This document shows, one piece after another, positions 49,190 through 57,939 of a DNA stretch of 64,000 bases. Position numbers and translations under genes: made by a program. The stretch is from JABJOE01 sp964344145 (lineage in GTDB: Bacteria > Patescibacteriota > Patescibacteriia > UBA9934), in contig CAYFME010000005.1 of NCBI GenBank assembly GCA_964344145.1, positions 1 through 64,000 on the forward strand, in the 5' to 3' direction. Each line of letters starts with the position of its first letter. Positions within the stretch are counted from its first letter, which is position 1. Under the pieces are notes generated by a model that worked only from the letters and a program-made list of their open reading frames with translations, ran no database searches and was not told the DNA's origin.

Positions 49190-51737
49190 TCTTAAGACGA
49201 ATCAAGACGTCTTTTCTTGGTCCACGCACTCAGTCGCCGACGTCTTTGCTGAGCTGGACACGAGCTCGCAGGGCCTTGCGCCCGAGCAGGCGAGGGAACG
49301 ATTGAAAGAAGGGCGCAACGAATTACCAAAAAAGCCACCGGCCTCGGCGGTTCGGTTGTTTTTTGATCAACTCGCAAGTCCGTTGATGGCGATTTTGGTC
49401 GTGGCTGGGCTCATGAGTGCGTTTTTGGGCGAGTGGTTAGATGCCAGTGTGATTATCATCGCCGTACTGCTTAATGCGGTTCTAGGGTTTTTTGAAGAGT
49501 ACAAGGCAGATCGATCGCTCGAAGAGCTGAGTGCCTTTTTGCCAGAGCAAGCGCGCGTGCGTCGTGGTGGAGCGGTGATGTTGATTGATGCGCGCGAGAT
49601 TGTTCCTGGAGACATCATGGTGTTGCAAACGGGTGACAAGATTACAGCCGACGGCCGTTTGACAGTTGCGCGATCGATCGAGGTGAATGAGGCGCCACTA
49701 ACGGGTGAGTCCAATCCGGTGAAGAAGGACACGAGTACGATGACGCAAGTACTGCCTGTCACGGATCAATCGAACATGGTGTTTGCAGGAACGGTATTGG
49801 TAGCCGGTCGTGGTGAGTATGTTGTGACCTCCACGGGTCAGCACACGCAGATTGGTCAGATTTCCGATCTTGTTGCTGGCGTCAAAGAGGACCCAACGCC
49901 GTTACAACAACAGTTGACGCATTTTGCACGTTTTCTTGGCGTGGCTGTGCTTATTCTTGCGGCAATCGTGTTTGGCGTTGGGATGTGGCGTGGGTTTGAA
50001 GCGGCGGAGATGTTCCAGGTATCCGTTGCGTTGGCCGTCTCTGCGGTACCTGAAGGACTAATCGTTGCCATGACCGTCATCTTAGCCATCGGTATGCAGC
50101 GCATCTTGAAACGCAAGGCGCTTGTACGTCGGCTTGTTGGTGCCGAAACGTTGGGAAGCGTGTCTGTCATCTGCATGGACAAAACGGGAACGCTCACAAC
50201 GGGTGAGATGGAAGTTGTATTGTTTGAAGGTGATGAAGAACGTTTGAGGCAAATCATGGCGATCACAAGTACGGCAACACAAGAGAACGAACGGTTTTCT
50301 GGATCGCCGACGGAAATTGCCATGGCTCGCGCGGTAGAACAGGTGGCCGCTGGTGGTGCGCGTACGCTGCACGAGTTGCCGTTTGATTCGGCACGTAAGT
50401 TTAAGGCCGCGCGCGTGGAGGAGGATGGAGAGAAGAAGCTTTTGGTGGTCGGTGCTCCGGAGATGTTGTTTGAGCGGTTGGATGTGAGTGATCCGGTCCG
50501 CGCGCAGTGGTCCGCGCGTTCAGAAGAATTGGCCGCCCAGGGTCTACGCGTTTTATTGATATGTGAGCGCGCTGACACCGGAAGCGATCAGAGTTTGTTG
50601 CCAGAGATGATTATCGATTTGTCGGTCGTTGGTCTGATTGGTTTGGAAGATCCGTTGCGCGCATCATCTCGCGAGACGGTTCACAAGGCGCAACTTGCTG
50701 GGCTACGACCAGTAATGATCACCGGTGATCATCCGGAAACCGCGCTCGTGATTGCAAGGCGTGTCGGATTAGCTCAAGAGATGGAAGAAGTGATCACTGG
50801 CACGGCCTTGGATGACATGCACGATGAAGAGCTGGCTACACGCATTAATGATCTTTTTGTTTTCGCACGCGTACTGCCGCGTCACAAGCTCCGCCTTGTG
50901 CGCGCGTGGCAAGATGCGGGCGCATCGGTCGCCATGATCGGTGATGGAGTAAACGATGCCCCTGCAATGAAAGCGGCGGACATTGGCGTCGCCCTTGGAT
51001 CCGGCACAGCTGTCACCAAAGAGACAGCAGACATGGTGTTGCTTGATAATCACTTCAAGACAATCGTTGCCGCCATTCGCGAGGGCCGCATCATGTTCGA
51101 CAACATCCGCAAGATGATCGTGTACCTTCTCTCTGACAGCTTCAGCGAGATTATTCTGATTCTGGCCGCTCTTATCATGAGTATCCCGTTACCAATTTTG
51201 CCAGCACAAATTCTTTGGATCAACTTGGTGACCGACGGCTTCTCTAGTATTGCCCTCACGTTCGAGCCGGGTGAGGACGGGGTGATGCGCGAACCGCCGC
51301 GCAAGAAGCGTGAGCCGTTGCTAAACTTGGAAATGAAAGTGATCATTTTTGTGATCGGTATCGTAACGGATTTGCTCCTATTGGGAGTCTACTTGTACAT
51401 GATGCATCTCGATGTCGCATCACTCGAACACATCAGGACCTTTATCTTTGCGGCACTTGGTATGGATTCGTTGCTGTATGTTTTTGCTGTGCGCAAGTTC
51501 CGCACGAGCATCATCCACTCGAACCCATTTGAGAACAGATGGTTGCTGGTTGGAACGGGTGTGGGCTTCCTCTTCCTGCTGATGCCGATGTTCATCCCAC
51601 CACTCAAAGCGGCCTTTGGCTTCACGTCACTCACGGGCTTTGAATGGCTTGCGATTGTTAGCCTAGGACTGGTGAACCTTCTATTGATTGAGCTGGTGAA
51701 GGGAGTCTTTATCCGTTTACATCGACCAGCGACATAG
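49170..51737 (+). CDS. P2-type cation-transporting ATPase (calcium-like)
   Basis: 855 residues from ATG 49170, inside the GT4 3' end. N-terminal cation-ATPase domain (VADVFAELDTSSQGL), actuator motif LTGESNPVKK, the phosphorylated Asp in CMDKTGTLTTGEMEV, hinge GDGVNDAPAMKAADIG, and ten membrane helices. Helix 4 has AVPEGL and helix 6 NLVTDG, residues used for ion binding in SERCA-like P2A pumps. It likely exports Ca2+ or a similar cation. Full length. Confidence 0.9.
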   Translation: MSQLDINLKTNQDVFSWSTHSVADVFAELDTSSQGLAPEQARERLKEGRNELPKKPPASAVRLFFDQLASPLMAILVVAGLMSAFLGEWLDASVIIIAVLLNAVLGFFEEYKADRSLEELSAFLPEQARVRRGGAVMLIDAREIVPGDIMVLQTGDKITADGRLTVARSIEVNEAPLTGESNPVKKDTSTMTQVLPVTDQSNMVFAGTVLVAGRGEYVVTSTGQHTQIGQISDLVAGVKEDPTPLQQQLTHFARFLGVAVLILAAIVFGVGMWRGFEAAEMFQVSVALAVSAVPEGLIVAMTVILAIGMQRILKRKALVRRLVGAETLGSVSVICMDKTGTLTTGEMEVVLFEGDEERLRQIMAITSTATQENERFSGSPTEIAMARAVEQVAAGGARTLHELPFDSARKFKAARVEEDGEKKLLVVGAPEMLFERLDVSDPVRAQWSARSEELAAQGLRVLLICERADTGSDQSLLPEMIIDLSVVGLIGLEDPLRASSRETVHKAQLAGLRPVMITGDHPETALVIARRVGLAQEMEEVITGTALDDMHDEELATRINDLFVFARVLPRHKLRLVRAWQDAGASVAMIGDGVNDAPAMKAADIGVALGSGTAVTKETADMVLLDNHFKTIVAAIREGRIMFDNIRKMIVYLLSDSFSEIILILAALIMSIPLPILPAQILWINLVTDGFSSIALTFEPGEDGVMREPPRKKREPLLNLEMKVIIFVIGIVTDLLLLGVYLYMMHLDVASLEHIRTFIFAALGMDSLLYVFAVRKFRTSIIHSNPFENRWLLVGTGVGFLFLLMPMFIPPLKAAFGFTSLTGFEWLAIVSLGLVNLLLIELVKGVFIRLHRPAT

Positions 51738-51744
51738 CTATACT
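51716..51744 (+). promoter_or_regulatory. promoter of murD
   Basis: TTTACA (51716-51721), 17-base spacer, TATACT (51739-51744), inside the end of the ATPase gene. ATG 51754 is nine bases later. Confidence 0.75.
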
Positions 51745-51753
51745 AGGAGCACT

Positions 51754-53211
51754 ATGGATCTATCGAATATTAAGAATTTTCAAGATGCTGTCGTTACGGT
51801 GATGGGTCTTGGGCGCTATGAGCAAGGGAGTGGAATGGGCGCTGCAAAGTGGCTGATGCGTCATGGTGCGCAGACGTTGGTGACCGACTTGAAAGATGAA
51901 ACGGAGCTGGAAGAATCGATGAATCTCATTATGGGGTTCTACGAAGAGTATCGAGAGAAATATCCGGATCGAACGATTTATCAACCCGTGTTTATTCTTG
52001 GAGAGCATCGTCGAGATGATTTCCTTGAGGCAGACTGCATCGTAATGAATCCGGGCGTGCCATCGGACTCGGAGTTTATTGTCGCGGCAAAAGAGGCGGG
52101 CGTATCGATTGAGTCGGATGTCAGTTTGTTCTTCCGCTATTGTCCGTTTCCGATTTTGGCCGTGACCGGTACAAAGGGCAAGACAACAACCACGAAGATG
52201 CTCGGCGAGATGATGAAGAAGACGGATGAGAATACGATCGTCGCTGGAAACGTCGGCGTCTCACCGCTGGAGTTTCTTGATGATCTTCTGGAAGGTGGCA
52301 AGGAGCGCAAGATTGTGATCGAGCTGTCATCGTGGTTGCTTGAGAGTCTGCCACCAGCATTTCGTGAGATGGGAAAGGGGCCGGATATTGCCGTGCTTAC
52401 GAACGTGTTTCCAGATCACCTCAACCGGTATCATTCGTTTGGCGACTATGTTCATTCCAAAGAGATTATCTTTGAATGGCAATCGCCCGAGCAGCACACG
52501 GTCCTCAACTGGGATCAGGAGACCGTTCGGTTTATGGAAGAGAAGGTCAAGGCAAAGTTGTCGTGGTGTTCGCAATCGTATCAAGATCATGATGGCTGCT
52601 TTGTGAAGGATGGACAGATCGTCTGGCGTCATGACGGAAATGAAGAGGTTGTGGTGCCGGTTGCCGAGGTAGCGCTTAAGGGCGATCACAACATGGAGAA
52701 TGTGTTGACGTCTGTATGTGCCGCGGCATTGCGTGGTGTTGATCTGGAGTCGATCGCGGCTGTCGTCCGAACATTCGAAGGTGTTTCAGATAGACAAGAG
52801 TTAGTTCGCGAGGTGGATGAGATCTCGTACGTCAACGACACAACGGCAACAAACCCAGATGCGGTCATTGCCGCACTCAAACGTTTTGGGGCTGACGGCG
52901 ATATCATCTTGATTGCCGGTGGACAAAACAAAGAACTCGAGTATCAAACAATGGCTGACGAGGTCGCGAAGACGTGTAAGCACGTGGTTTTGTTTGACGG
53001 TGATGCGTCCGATTTGTTTGAGAAAGCGCTTGGTGATCGTGTGCCAATTAGTAAAGACATTGCGAGCATGGAAGCGGCTGTTCAAACGGCAAAGTCGTTG
53101 GCGGCAAAGGGAGATATTGTGTTGCTCTCGCCAGGCGCGGCAAGCTTCAACATGTTTAAGAATGAGTTTGATCGCGGTGAGCAGTTCCGCGAGGAAGTCA
53201 GAAAGTTGTAA
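51754..53211 (+). CDS. murD: UDP-N-acetylmuramoylalanine-D-glutamate ligase
   Basis: 485 residues. An N-terminal Rossmann domain (VTVMGLGRYEQGSG) precedes the Mur ligase ATP loop VTGTKGKTTTTKM and LTNVFPDHLNRY. The C-terminal domain holds NDTTATNPDAVIAAL and LSPGAASFNMF. It adds D-Glu to UDP-MurNAc-Ala in the cytoplasm. Longer than typical MurD by about 35 residues in the first domain. Its stop overlaps the next start (TAATG). Confidence 0.9.
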   Translation: MDLSNIKNFQDAVVTVMGLGRYEQGSGMGAAKWLMRHGAQTLVTDLKDETELEESMNLIMGFYEEYREKYPDRTIYQPVFILGEHRRDDFLEADCIVMNPGVPSDSEFIVAAKEAGVSIESDVSLFFRYCPFPILAVTGTKGKTTTTKMLGEMMKKTDENTIVAGNVGVSPLEFLDDLLEGGKERKIVIELSSWLLESLPPAFREMGKGPDIAVLTNVFPDHLNRYHSFGDYVHSKEIIFEWQSPEQHTVLNWDQETVRFMEEKVKAKLSWCSQSYQDHDGCFVKDGQIVWRHDGNEEVVVPVAEVALKGDHNMENVLTSVCAAALRGVDLESIAAVVRTFEGVSDRQELVREVDEISYVNDTTATNPDAVIAALKRFGADGDIILIAGGQNKELEYQTMADEVAKTCKHVVLFDGDASDLFEKALGDRVPISKDIASMEAAVQTAKSLAAKGDIVLLSPGAASFNMFKNEFDRGEQFREEVRKL

Positions 53212-54536
53212 TGCTCCATTATATAAAACAACTTGTGCCCACGTGGATGACAGCGCCTTATCATTGGGCGCTGGCCTGGGTTTCGGCGTTGGTCTACGGC
53301 TTTCCATCGAATGATTTGATCGTGATCGGTGTGACAGGGACAAACGGCAAATCCTCAACCATACAGTTCATCGCTCAGATGCTTGAGCAAATGGGTGAGA
53401 AGGTTGGGTACACCGGAACGGCTGGCTTTTACATTGCAGGAAGAGAAATCGAGAACAAGATGAAGATGACTATGCCGGGCCGCTTTGTGCTACAGCGTCT
53501 GATGCGTGACATGGTGAAAGCGGGATGCCGTTACGCGCTTATTGAGACAACCTCGCAAGGCATTGTGCAGTTTCGTCATCTGGGTATTAACTACGATGTC
53601 GCTCTCTTTACTAATCTCACTCCGGAGCATATTGAGTCGCATGGTGGGTTTGAAAACTATAAAGCAGCGAAAGGTCGGCTTTTTCAGCATCTCACACGCC
53701 GTAAGCACAAGACGTTCGGGAATGAGCAGATGGAAAAGACGTCGGTGATTAACGTTGATGACCCGCACGCTCCTTTCTATTTAGCGTTTGATGCCGATCG
53801 TCATGTGCGATTCTCTTGGAACGATGGAGAAGCTGGAGAAGATTGGCTCGTGGTTGATCCGAAATCGCGGGGAGATGACGGTCGACGTGTGGAGGTAAAC
53901 GGCGTTGATGGCCTTATTCCGTTGCACGCATCGTTTGAACAAAAGAATGCTATTGCGGCGTTGTCGGTTGTGTACGCTCTTGGATTCAGTTTGCGTGAGA
54001 GCATGAAGGCCATGGCGCATTTGCAACCGCTGCCAGGACGATTTGAGATGATCGACGAAGGGCAAGATTTTAAGGTCATCGTCGATTACGCATACGAACC
54101 TTACGCGCTTGAAGCGTTGCTCAATGCCATTGACAAGCTTGAGCCGAAGCGGATTATCGGCGTACATGGATCGTGTGGAGGTGGTCGCGATGTTGCTCGG
54201 CGCGAGGTGATCGGTCGATTGGCCGGGCAGCGGGACGACATTGTTATCGTGACCAACGAAGACCCTTATGATGAAGATCCACGCGCGATTATCGAAGCTG
54301 TGGCAGAGGGCGCGCGCGCTGTTGGTAAGAAGGAAGGAGACGATCTGATCTTGATCGACGATCGCATGGAGGCGGTGCAGTACGCGATTGATATTGCACA
54401 GAAAGACGATGTCGTTGTGCTGACAGGGAAGGGTTCGGAAACGGTTATGGCAGTGGCAGGTGGGCGCAAAGCGTCTTGGAGTGATCGTGAGGCGGCGGTG
54501 CGTGCACTCCGAAGACGTCAAGCACAAGAGGTATGA
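53211..54536 (+). CDS. murE: MurE-like UDP-MurNAc-tripeptide synthetase
   Basis: 441 residues. The first domain is reduced to about 40 residues (MLHYIKQLVPTWMTAPYHW), and the Mur ligase ATP loop follows early (VTGTNGKSSTIQF). TTSQGIVQFRHLGI, LFTNLTPEHIESHG with the catalytic acidic/His pair, and VDYAYEPYALEALL in the C-terminal domain match MurE-like ligases. The short N-terminal domain is unlike E. coli MurE, so the added third residue cannot be named. One-base overlap with murD and an ATGA overlap with the next gene. Confidence 0.82.
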   Translation: MLHYIKQLVPTWMTAPYHWALAWVSALVYGFPSNDLIVIGVTGTNGKSSTIQFIAQMLEQMGEKVGYTGTAGFYIAGREIENKMKMTMPGRFVLQRLMRDMVKAGCRYALIETTSQGIVQFRHLGINYDVALFTNLTPEHIESHGGFENYKAAKGRLFQHLTRRKHKTFGNEQMEKTSVINVDDPHAPFYLAFDADRHVRFSWNDGEAGEDWLVVDPKSRGDDGRRVEVNGVDGLIPLHASFEQKNAIAALSVVYALGFSLRESMKAMAHLQPLPGRFEMIDEGQDFKVIVDYAYEPYALEALLNAIDKLEPKRIIGVHGSCGGGRDVARREVIGRLAGQRDDIVIVTNEDPYDEDPRAIIEAVAEGARAVGKKEGDDLILIDDRMEAVQYAIDIAQKDDVVVLTGKGSETVMAVAGGRKASWSDREAAVRALRRRQAQEV

Positions 54537-55036
54537 GATCAAAAGCTCCAGCACTCGAGCTCGCAGCGGACGAGGAGGTCGTCGCCATCGTGCGACGGAG
54601 TTGGCTCTCGCAAGCGCCGCGACTTATTCTCATCGGCGCGTGGATTCTCATTCCATTTTTCTTTTTCTTCCCGCTACTTGCCTTCGGGCCAATCGGCCTT
54701 TTGGTCTTTGTTGGATGTTGCGCAAGTGGTATCCTCTATGCATTGCGAGAGTGGCACATGTGGTATCACACGATGTGGGTGGTGACGGACCGACGCATCA
54801 TCGACGTTGATCAACTGAGCTGGACCGCACACGAGGTCCACGAGATCACGCACAGAAAGATCAGAAAGATTCATCTGCGTCGGGATACGATTGGCGCGAA
54901 AGTACTGCGCTTTGCCACGGTATGGATTGAGACAAAATCATCGCATACGTACGACGTTGAGTTAGAAGGGGTTCGACGACCAAAGCAGCTAAAGAAGCTT
55001 CTCATTGAATTGCGCAAACTAAGTAAAACGACATGA
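54533..55036 (+). CDS. bacterial PH-domain membrane protein
   Basis: 167 residues. Two membrane helices form a hairpin at about 32-70 (LILIGAWILIPFFFFFPLLA). A bPH2-type domain follows, containing WYHTMWVVTDRRIIDVDQLS. Such YdbS-like proteins sit on the inner membrane; function is unknown. ATGA overlaps on both sides place it firmly in the murD-ftsB run. Confidence 0.75.
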   Translation: MRSKAPALELAADEEVVAIVRRSWLSQAPRLILIGAWILIPFFFFFPLLAFGPIGLLVFVGCCASGILYALREWHMWYHTMWVVTDRRIIDVDQLSWTAHEVHEITHRKIRKIHLRRDTIGAKVLRFATVWIETKSSHTYDVELEGVRRPKQLKKLLIELRKLSKTT

Positions 55037-55455
55037 GCGCAGCGCGTACAACGCAAAAGGCAAAGAAGGCGAGATTGTTTGTTGTTGTGAATGTTTTGAT
55101 TCTATTTTTCTTGCTCATTGCGTTTGGCCGTGAATATGTTGGCAACATCCAGATCGAGCATGAGATCGCTCTTCTGCAAGATGAGAAAGAACAGCTGGAG
55201 CAAGATCAACTTGATACGCTGGCGCTGATTGAACAGTTGTCCAGTGAATATTATTTGGAGTCAGAGGCCCGTACAAAGCAGGGGCTTGGACGTGAAGGGG
55301 AGACGGTATATGTGATTCAGGATGGAGATGATCACAGCGGATCAGAAAGCGGATCGCAGCAGAGCGAAGAAATTTCATTCTCGAATCCGGCACGGTGGTT
55401 CCTGTATTTCTTTGATCCGGTGACATTTGATGGTTTGGAAAAAGAGGGAGAGTAA
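55033..55455 (+). CDS. FtsB/DivIC-type septum formation protein
   Basis: 140 residues. A short basic cytoplasmic tail, one membrane helix (LFVVVNVLILFFLLIAFG), then a coiled coil (IEHEIALLQDEKEQLEQDQL) and the YxxExxAR-type segment YYLESEARTKQGLGREGE, the signature of FtsB/DivIC. It would join the FtsQLB-like complex that controls septal peptidoglycan synthesis, consistent with murD-murE upstream. The tail after residue 95 is Ser/Glu-rich. Confidence 0.85.
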   Translation: MSAARTTQKAKKARLFVVVNVLILFFLLIAFGREYVGNIQIEHEIALLQDEKEQLEQDQLDTLALIEQLSSEYYLESEARTKQGLGREGETVYVIQDGDDHSGSESGSQQSEEISFSNPARWFLYFFDPVTFDGLEKEGE

Positions 55456-55457
55456 GT

Positions 55458-56324
55458 ATGCGTGTTGAAAAAAGTCAGCCAAGGGAGGAGCGTGCAACGA
55501 TGCGCGTTCGATCTATGGCCGCACTCGGTGGTCTTGTTTTGGTTGCGGCACTAGCTGTCTGGTTGTGGTATAGCGCATACATCTTGCATGCGTATGGATC
55601 CCTGATGCGCACGGCGCTGCGGGTCGTGCCACTGCCGGGGGCGTTTGTGATGGATGAGGTGGTGTGGATGCGAGACCTTGCCGAGTTGTCGTGGTTTGCA
55701 GAGGTATCTGGTTTGGATGATCCGTATGATCGTGCCCTTGAGACGTCGGTGCGACGTGCCTACATTCGTGGTCTTGCCGCAGAGGTTGGCGTGACGGTTG
55801 ATGATCAGGAGTTGGCTGCAATGGTTGAGAAGATCGATGCACAGATGCTTGATGCTCTTGGTTGGTCGCACCGTGAGTATGAACGATACCTTGCCGAGCC
55901 ACTGCTGCTGGAGCAGACATTGGAGGCAGAACTCTACGCTTCGTCAGAGTATCAGTCTGGTGCGTACGATGAGATTCTGGCATTGCAATCGCAACACGAA
56001 GATATTGGCATTGCCTTCGCAGACCTCGCTTTGCAATATTCACAGGGAGCGACAGCGGAGCTCAGTGGTTGGTTGGGGTACTTGGAGCGTGAGGAGCTGC
56101 CGAAGGGCTATGAAGCGGTTTGGGAGTTGGAGATAGAGGAAACGGCGATTATTGAGCTTGATCAAGCGTTTGTCTTGTTGCGTGTGTATGACGTGACGTT
56201 TTTGGAGGAAGACGAGCGGCTAAGTGTTGCATTGCAGGAGATACTGGTAAAAAAGGAACCATTAAGTGAGATTTTGGACGATTATATTGCCGAGCATCCG
56301 TTGTTTGTTCAGCTGGTTCGTTAA
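55458..56324 (+). CDS. SurA/parvulin-like peptidyl-prolyl isomerase
   Basis: 288 residues. N-terminal membrane helix (AALGGLVLVAALAVWLWYSA). SurA_N-like helices span about 80-170. A parvulin-like segment follows: FADLALQYSQGATAELSGWL, then LPKGYEAVWELEIEETAI and VLLRVYDVTF. The usual catalytic His/Cys residues of PPIC domains are not obvious, so it may be a chaperone without isomerase activity. It begins two bases after the ftsB-like gene and ends the operon. Confidence 0.7.
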   Translation: MRVEKSQPREERATMRVRSMAALGGLVLVAALAVWLWYSAYILHAYGSLMRTALRVVPLPGAFVMDEVVWMRDLAELSWFAEVSGLDDPYDRALETSVRRAYIRGLAAEVGVTVDDQELAAMVEKIDAQMLDALGWSHREYERYLAEPLLLEQTLEAELYASSEYQSGAYDEILALQSQHEDIGIAFADLALQYSQGATAELSGWLGYLEREELPKGYEAVWELEIEETAIIELDQAFVLLRVYDVTFLEEDERLSVALQEILVKKEPLSEILDDYIAEHPLFVQLVR

Positions 56325-56330
56325 ATACAT

Positions 56331-56409
56331 AGCCCCCTCCGGCTCCCCCATGGCTGGGGGAGAGACTTCACGTGTCACCCCTCCAGTTATGGAGGGGCAG
56401 GGGGAGGCT
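56331..56409. repeat. GC-rich multi-hairpin repeat
   Basis: CTCCCCC-ATGGCT-GGGGGAG (56343-56362) and CCCCTCCA-GTTA-TGGAGGGG (near 56379-56398) lie between AGCCCCCTCC and GGGGGAGGCT outer arms. It sits in the gap before tRNA-Thr and resembles intergenic REP-type elements. Confidence 0.6.
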
Positions 56410-56414
56410 GAGCA

Positions 56415-56443
56415 TTGCGTGCAGCAAGATAGCGTGATATAAA
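56415..56443 (+). promoter_or_regulatory. promoter of tRNA-Thr
   Basis: TTGCGT (56415-56420), 17-base spacer, TATAAA (56438-56443), 11 bases before the tRNA. Confidence 0.6.
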
Positions 56444-56454
56444 AGGCCCGAAAT

Positions 56455-56530
56455 GCCGCTGTAGCTCAGTTGGTAGAGCAATACTTTCGTAAAGTAGAGG
56501 TCGGCGGTTCAAGTCCGCCCAGCGGCTCCA
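56455..56530 (+). tRNA. tRNA-Thr (CGT)
   Basis: 76 bases. Acceptor GCCGCTG pairs with CAGCGGC, with encoded CCA. D arm TAGCTCAGTTGGTAGAGC, anticodon loop TTCGTAA with anticodon CGT, T arm GGCGGTTCAAGTCCGCC. Confidence 0.95.
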
Positions 56531-56558
56531 AAAAGGACCCAATTTTTGGGTCTTTTTT
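56530..56558 (+). terminator. terminator after tRNA-Thr
   Basis: GACCCA and TGGGTC stem with an ATTTT loop, followed by TTTTTT. Confidence 0.85.
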
Positions 56559-56577
56559 GTTTATTATGTTGATATAC

Positions 56578-56606
56578 TTGACAAAATCCCGTTTTTTTGA
56601 TACTGT
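56578..56606 (+). promoter_or_regulatory. T-tract promoter of MopE-like gene 56711
   Basis: TTGACA (56578-56583), 17-base spacer with TTTTTTT, TACTGT (56601-56606). The leader of about 100 bases is GC-rich. Confidence 0.8.
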
Positions 56607-56710
56607 GCGGCGTCAGGAAGTGGCTGAAAAAGTGCCCACCGACGCATCCCCTCGGCCCACCGAGGGCCATCCTACTCGGGAGGCATCCCGATTCCCCCTC
56701 TGGAGGACCC

Positions 56711-57613
56711 ATGCGTACCCTGCTCCTGGCGGCCCTGACCGCCTTCGCCGTGGCCTGCGGGCCGCACCCGACCGAGGCGGTCGTCGGTGACGACACCGCT
56801 GCGGCCAGCTCCGACGACGGCTCCGAGTTCGCCGACGCGGGCACCCCCGCCGACGGCGAGGACACCGACGACACCGGCGAGCCGGCCGAGGTCGACGCGG
56901 ACAGCGACGGCTTCAGCGCCGACGACGACTGCGACGACAACGACGCCTCCGTCTACCCCGGCGCGCCCGAGCTGTGCGACGGCCTCGACAACGACTGCGA
57001 CAGCAGCATCGACGAGGACGCCGTGGACCAGACCATCTGGTACCGCGACGGCGACGGCGACGGCTACGGCGACGCGAGCATCTCCACCAGCGACTGCGAC
57101 GTGCCCACGGGCTTCGTCGGCAACAGCGACGACTGCGACGACTCCGATCCGGCCCTGACCACCGACTGCTCCGGCAGCGGCGACGAGGACACCGGCGGCG
57201 GCTCGAGCAGTGACTGCGCCTCGGACGAGGTGGAGGTTAGCTACGAGAGCTCGGCGGGCGTCGTGGAGCTGTGGGGCATCACCCCGCAGAGCTCCAAGTG
57301 GGGCAGCGGCAACCCGCTGGCGACCGACGATGACGGAGACGGCGTGGCCACCGGCTGCATCGAGTGGACCAGTGGCTCCCTGAAGGTCAACGTGGAGCTC
57401 GACTCCTCCCCGTGGTACGCCGCCTACAACGCCGGCAGCTGCGAGGACTCCGACGGCAGCGGTACGCTGTACGACGGGGACGACCTCTGCCAGTGCGACT
57501 GGACCGGTACCCTCTACGTCGACGGCGTGGAGAAGAGCGTCAGCTCCACCGGCTGGTCGACCGGCGACGGCACGTCCTACTGGGACGAGGGCTGCGACGG
57601 CTACGTCAACTAG
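56711..57613 (+). CDS. GC-rich MopE-like calcium/metal-binding lipoprotein
   Basis: 300 residues from ATG 56711, with GGAGG eight bases upstream. The lipoprotein signal ends AFAVACG, so Cys16 would be lipidated if the cell can do so. After an acidic linker come the MopE-type motif (CDDNDASVYPGAPELCDGLD, then NDCDSSIDED) and a DGDGDGYGD loop. A C-terminal Cys-containing beta domain runs from about 180 to 300. Such motifs bind Ca2+ or other metals and are common in Myxococcota surface proteins. Codons are almost all GC-ending. It has a T-tract promoter and a GC-rich 3' hairpin shared with the next gene. Confidence 0.8.
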   Translation: MRTLLLAALTAFAVACGPHPTEAVVGDDTAAASSDDGSEFADAGTPADGEDTDDTGEPAEVDADSDGFSADDDCDDNDASVYPGAPELCDGLDNDCDSSIDEDAVDQTIWYRDGDGDGYGDASISTSDCDVPTGFVGNSDDCDDSDPALTTDCSGSGDEDTGGGSSSDCASDEVEVSYESSAGVVELWGITPQSSKWGSGNPLATDDDGDGVATGCIEWTSGSLKVNVELDSSPWYAAYNAGSCEDSDGSGTLYDGDDLCQCDWTGTLYVDGVEKSVSSTGWSTGDGTSYWDEGCDGYVN

Positions 57614-57643
57614 TCGTCCACCTCGGACCTCTTCCGCTCCCTG

Positions 57644-57684
57644 ACGGGGGCCCGACTGAGCAATCTGCTCGACTGGGTCCCCGT
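57644..57684 (+). terminator. GC-rich 3' hairpin, shared type
   Basis: ACGGGGGCCCG pairs with TGGGTCCCCGT, with GAGCA/TGCTC inside. The tail TTCCTGCATC is the same as after the next MopE-like gene. No T-tract. The stretch 57685-57778 is AT-rich with a GCGCT/AGCGC mini-hairpin and nothing else clear. Confidence 0.65.
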
Positions 57685-57778
57685 TCCTGCATCTACGCGC
57701 TTTTTAGCGCTTGTTTTGTTACTTTTTTGCTAATTATGCGTATTAATAAGCTTTTGATGCTTTTTTCCTCCTAAATGC

Positions 57779-57807
57779 TTGACAGAATAGGCCTTTTTTG
57801 CTACTCT
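57779..57807 (+). promoter_or_regulatory. T-tract promoter of MopE-like gene 57940
   Basis: TTGACA (57779-57784), 17-base spacer with TTTTTT, TACTCT (57802-57807). The leader of about 125 bases contains GC-rich inverted segments. Confidence 0.8.
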
Positions 57808-57939
57808 ACGACGTTCGTTCAAAGGCCGGGATACCCCAGCTGACTAGACGAAACCATCCTTTTCACTGGGCACCTGCCCACGGTCCGGCTTGCCGGGCCA
57901 CCGGGCGTCCTGCCCATCACTCGCACTTCGGGAGAACCC

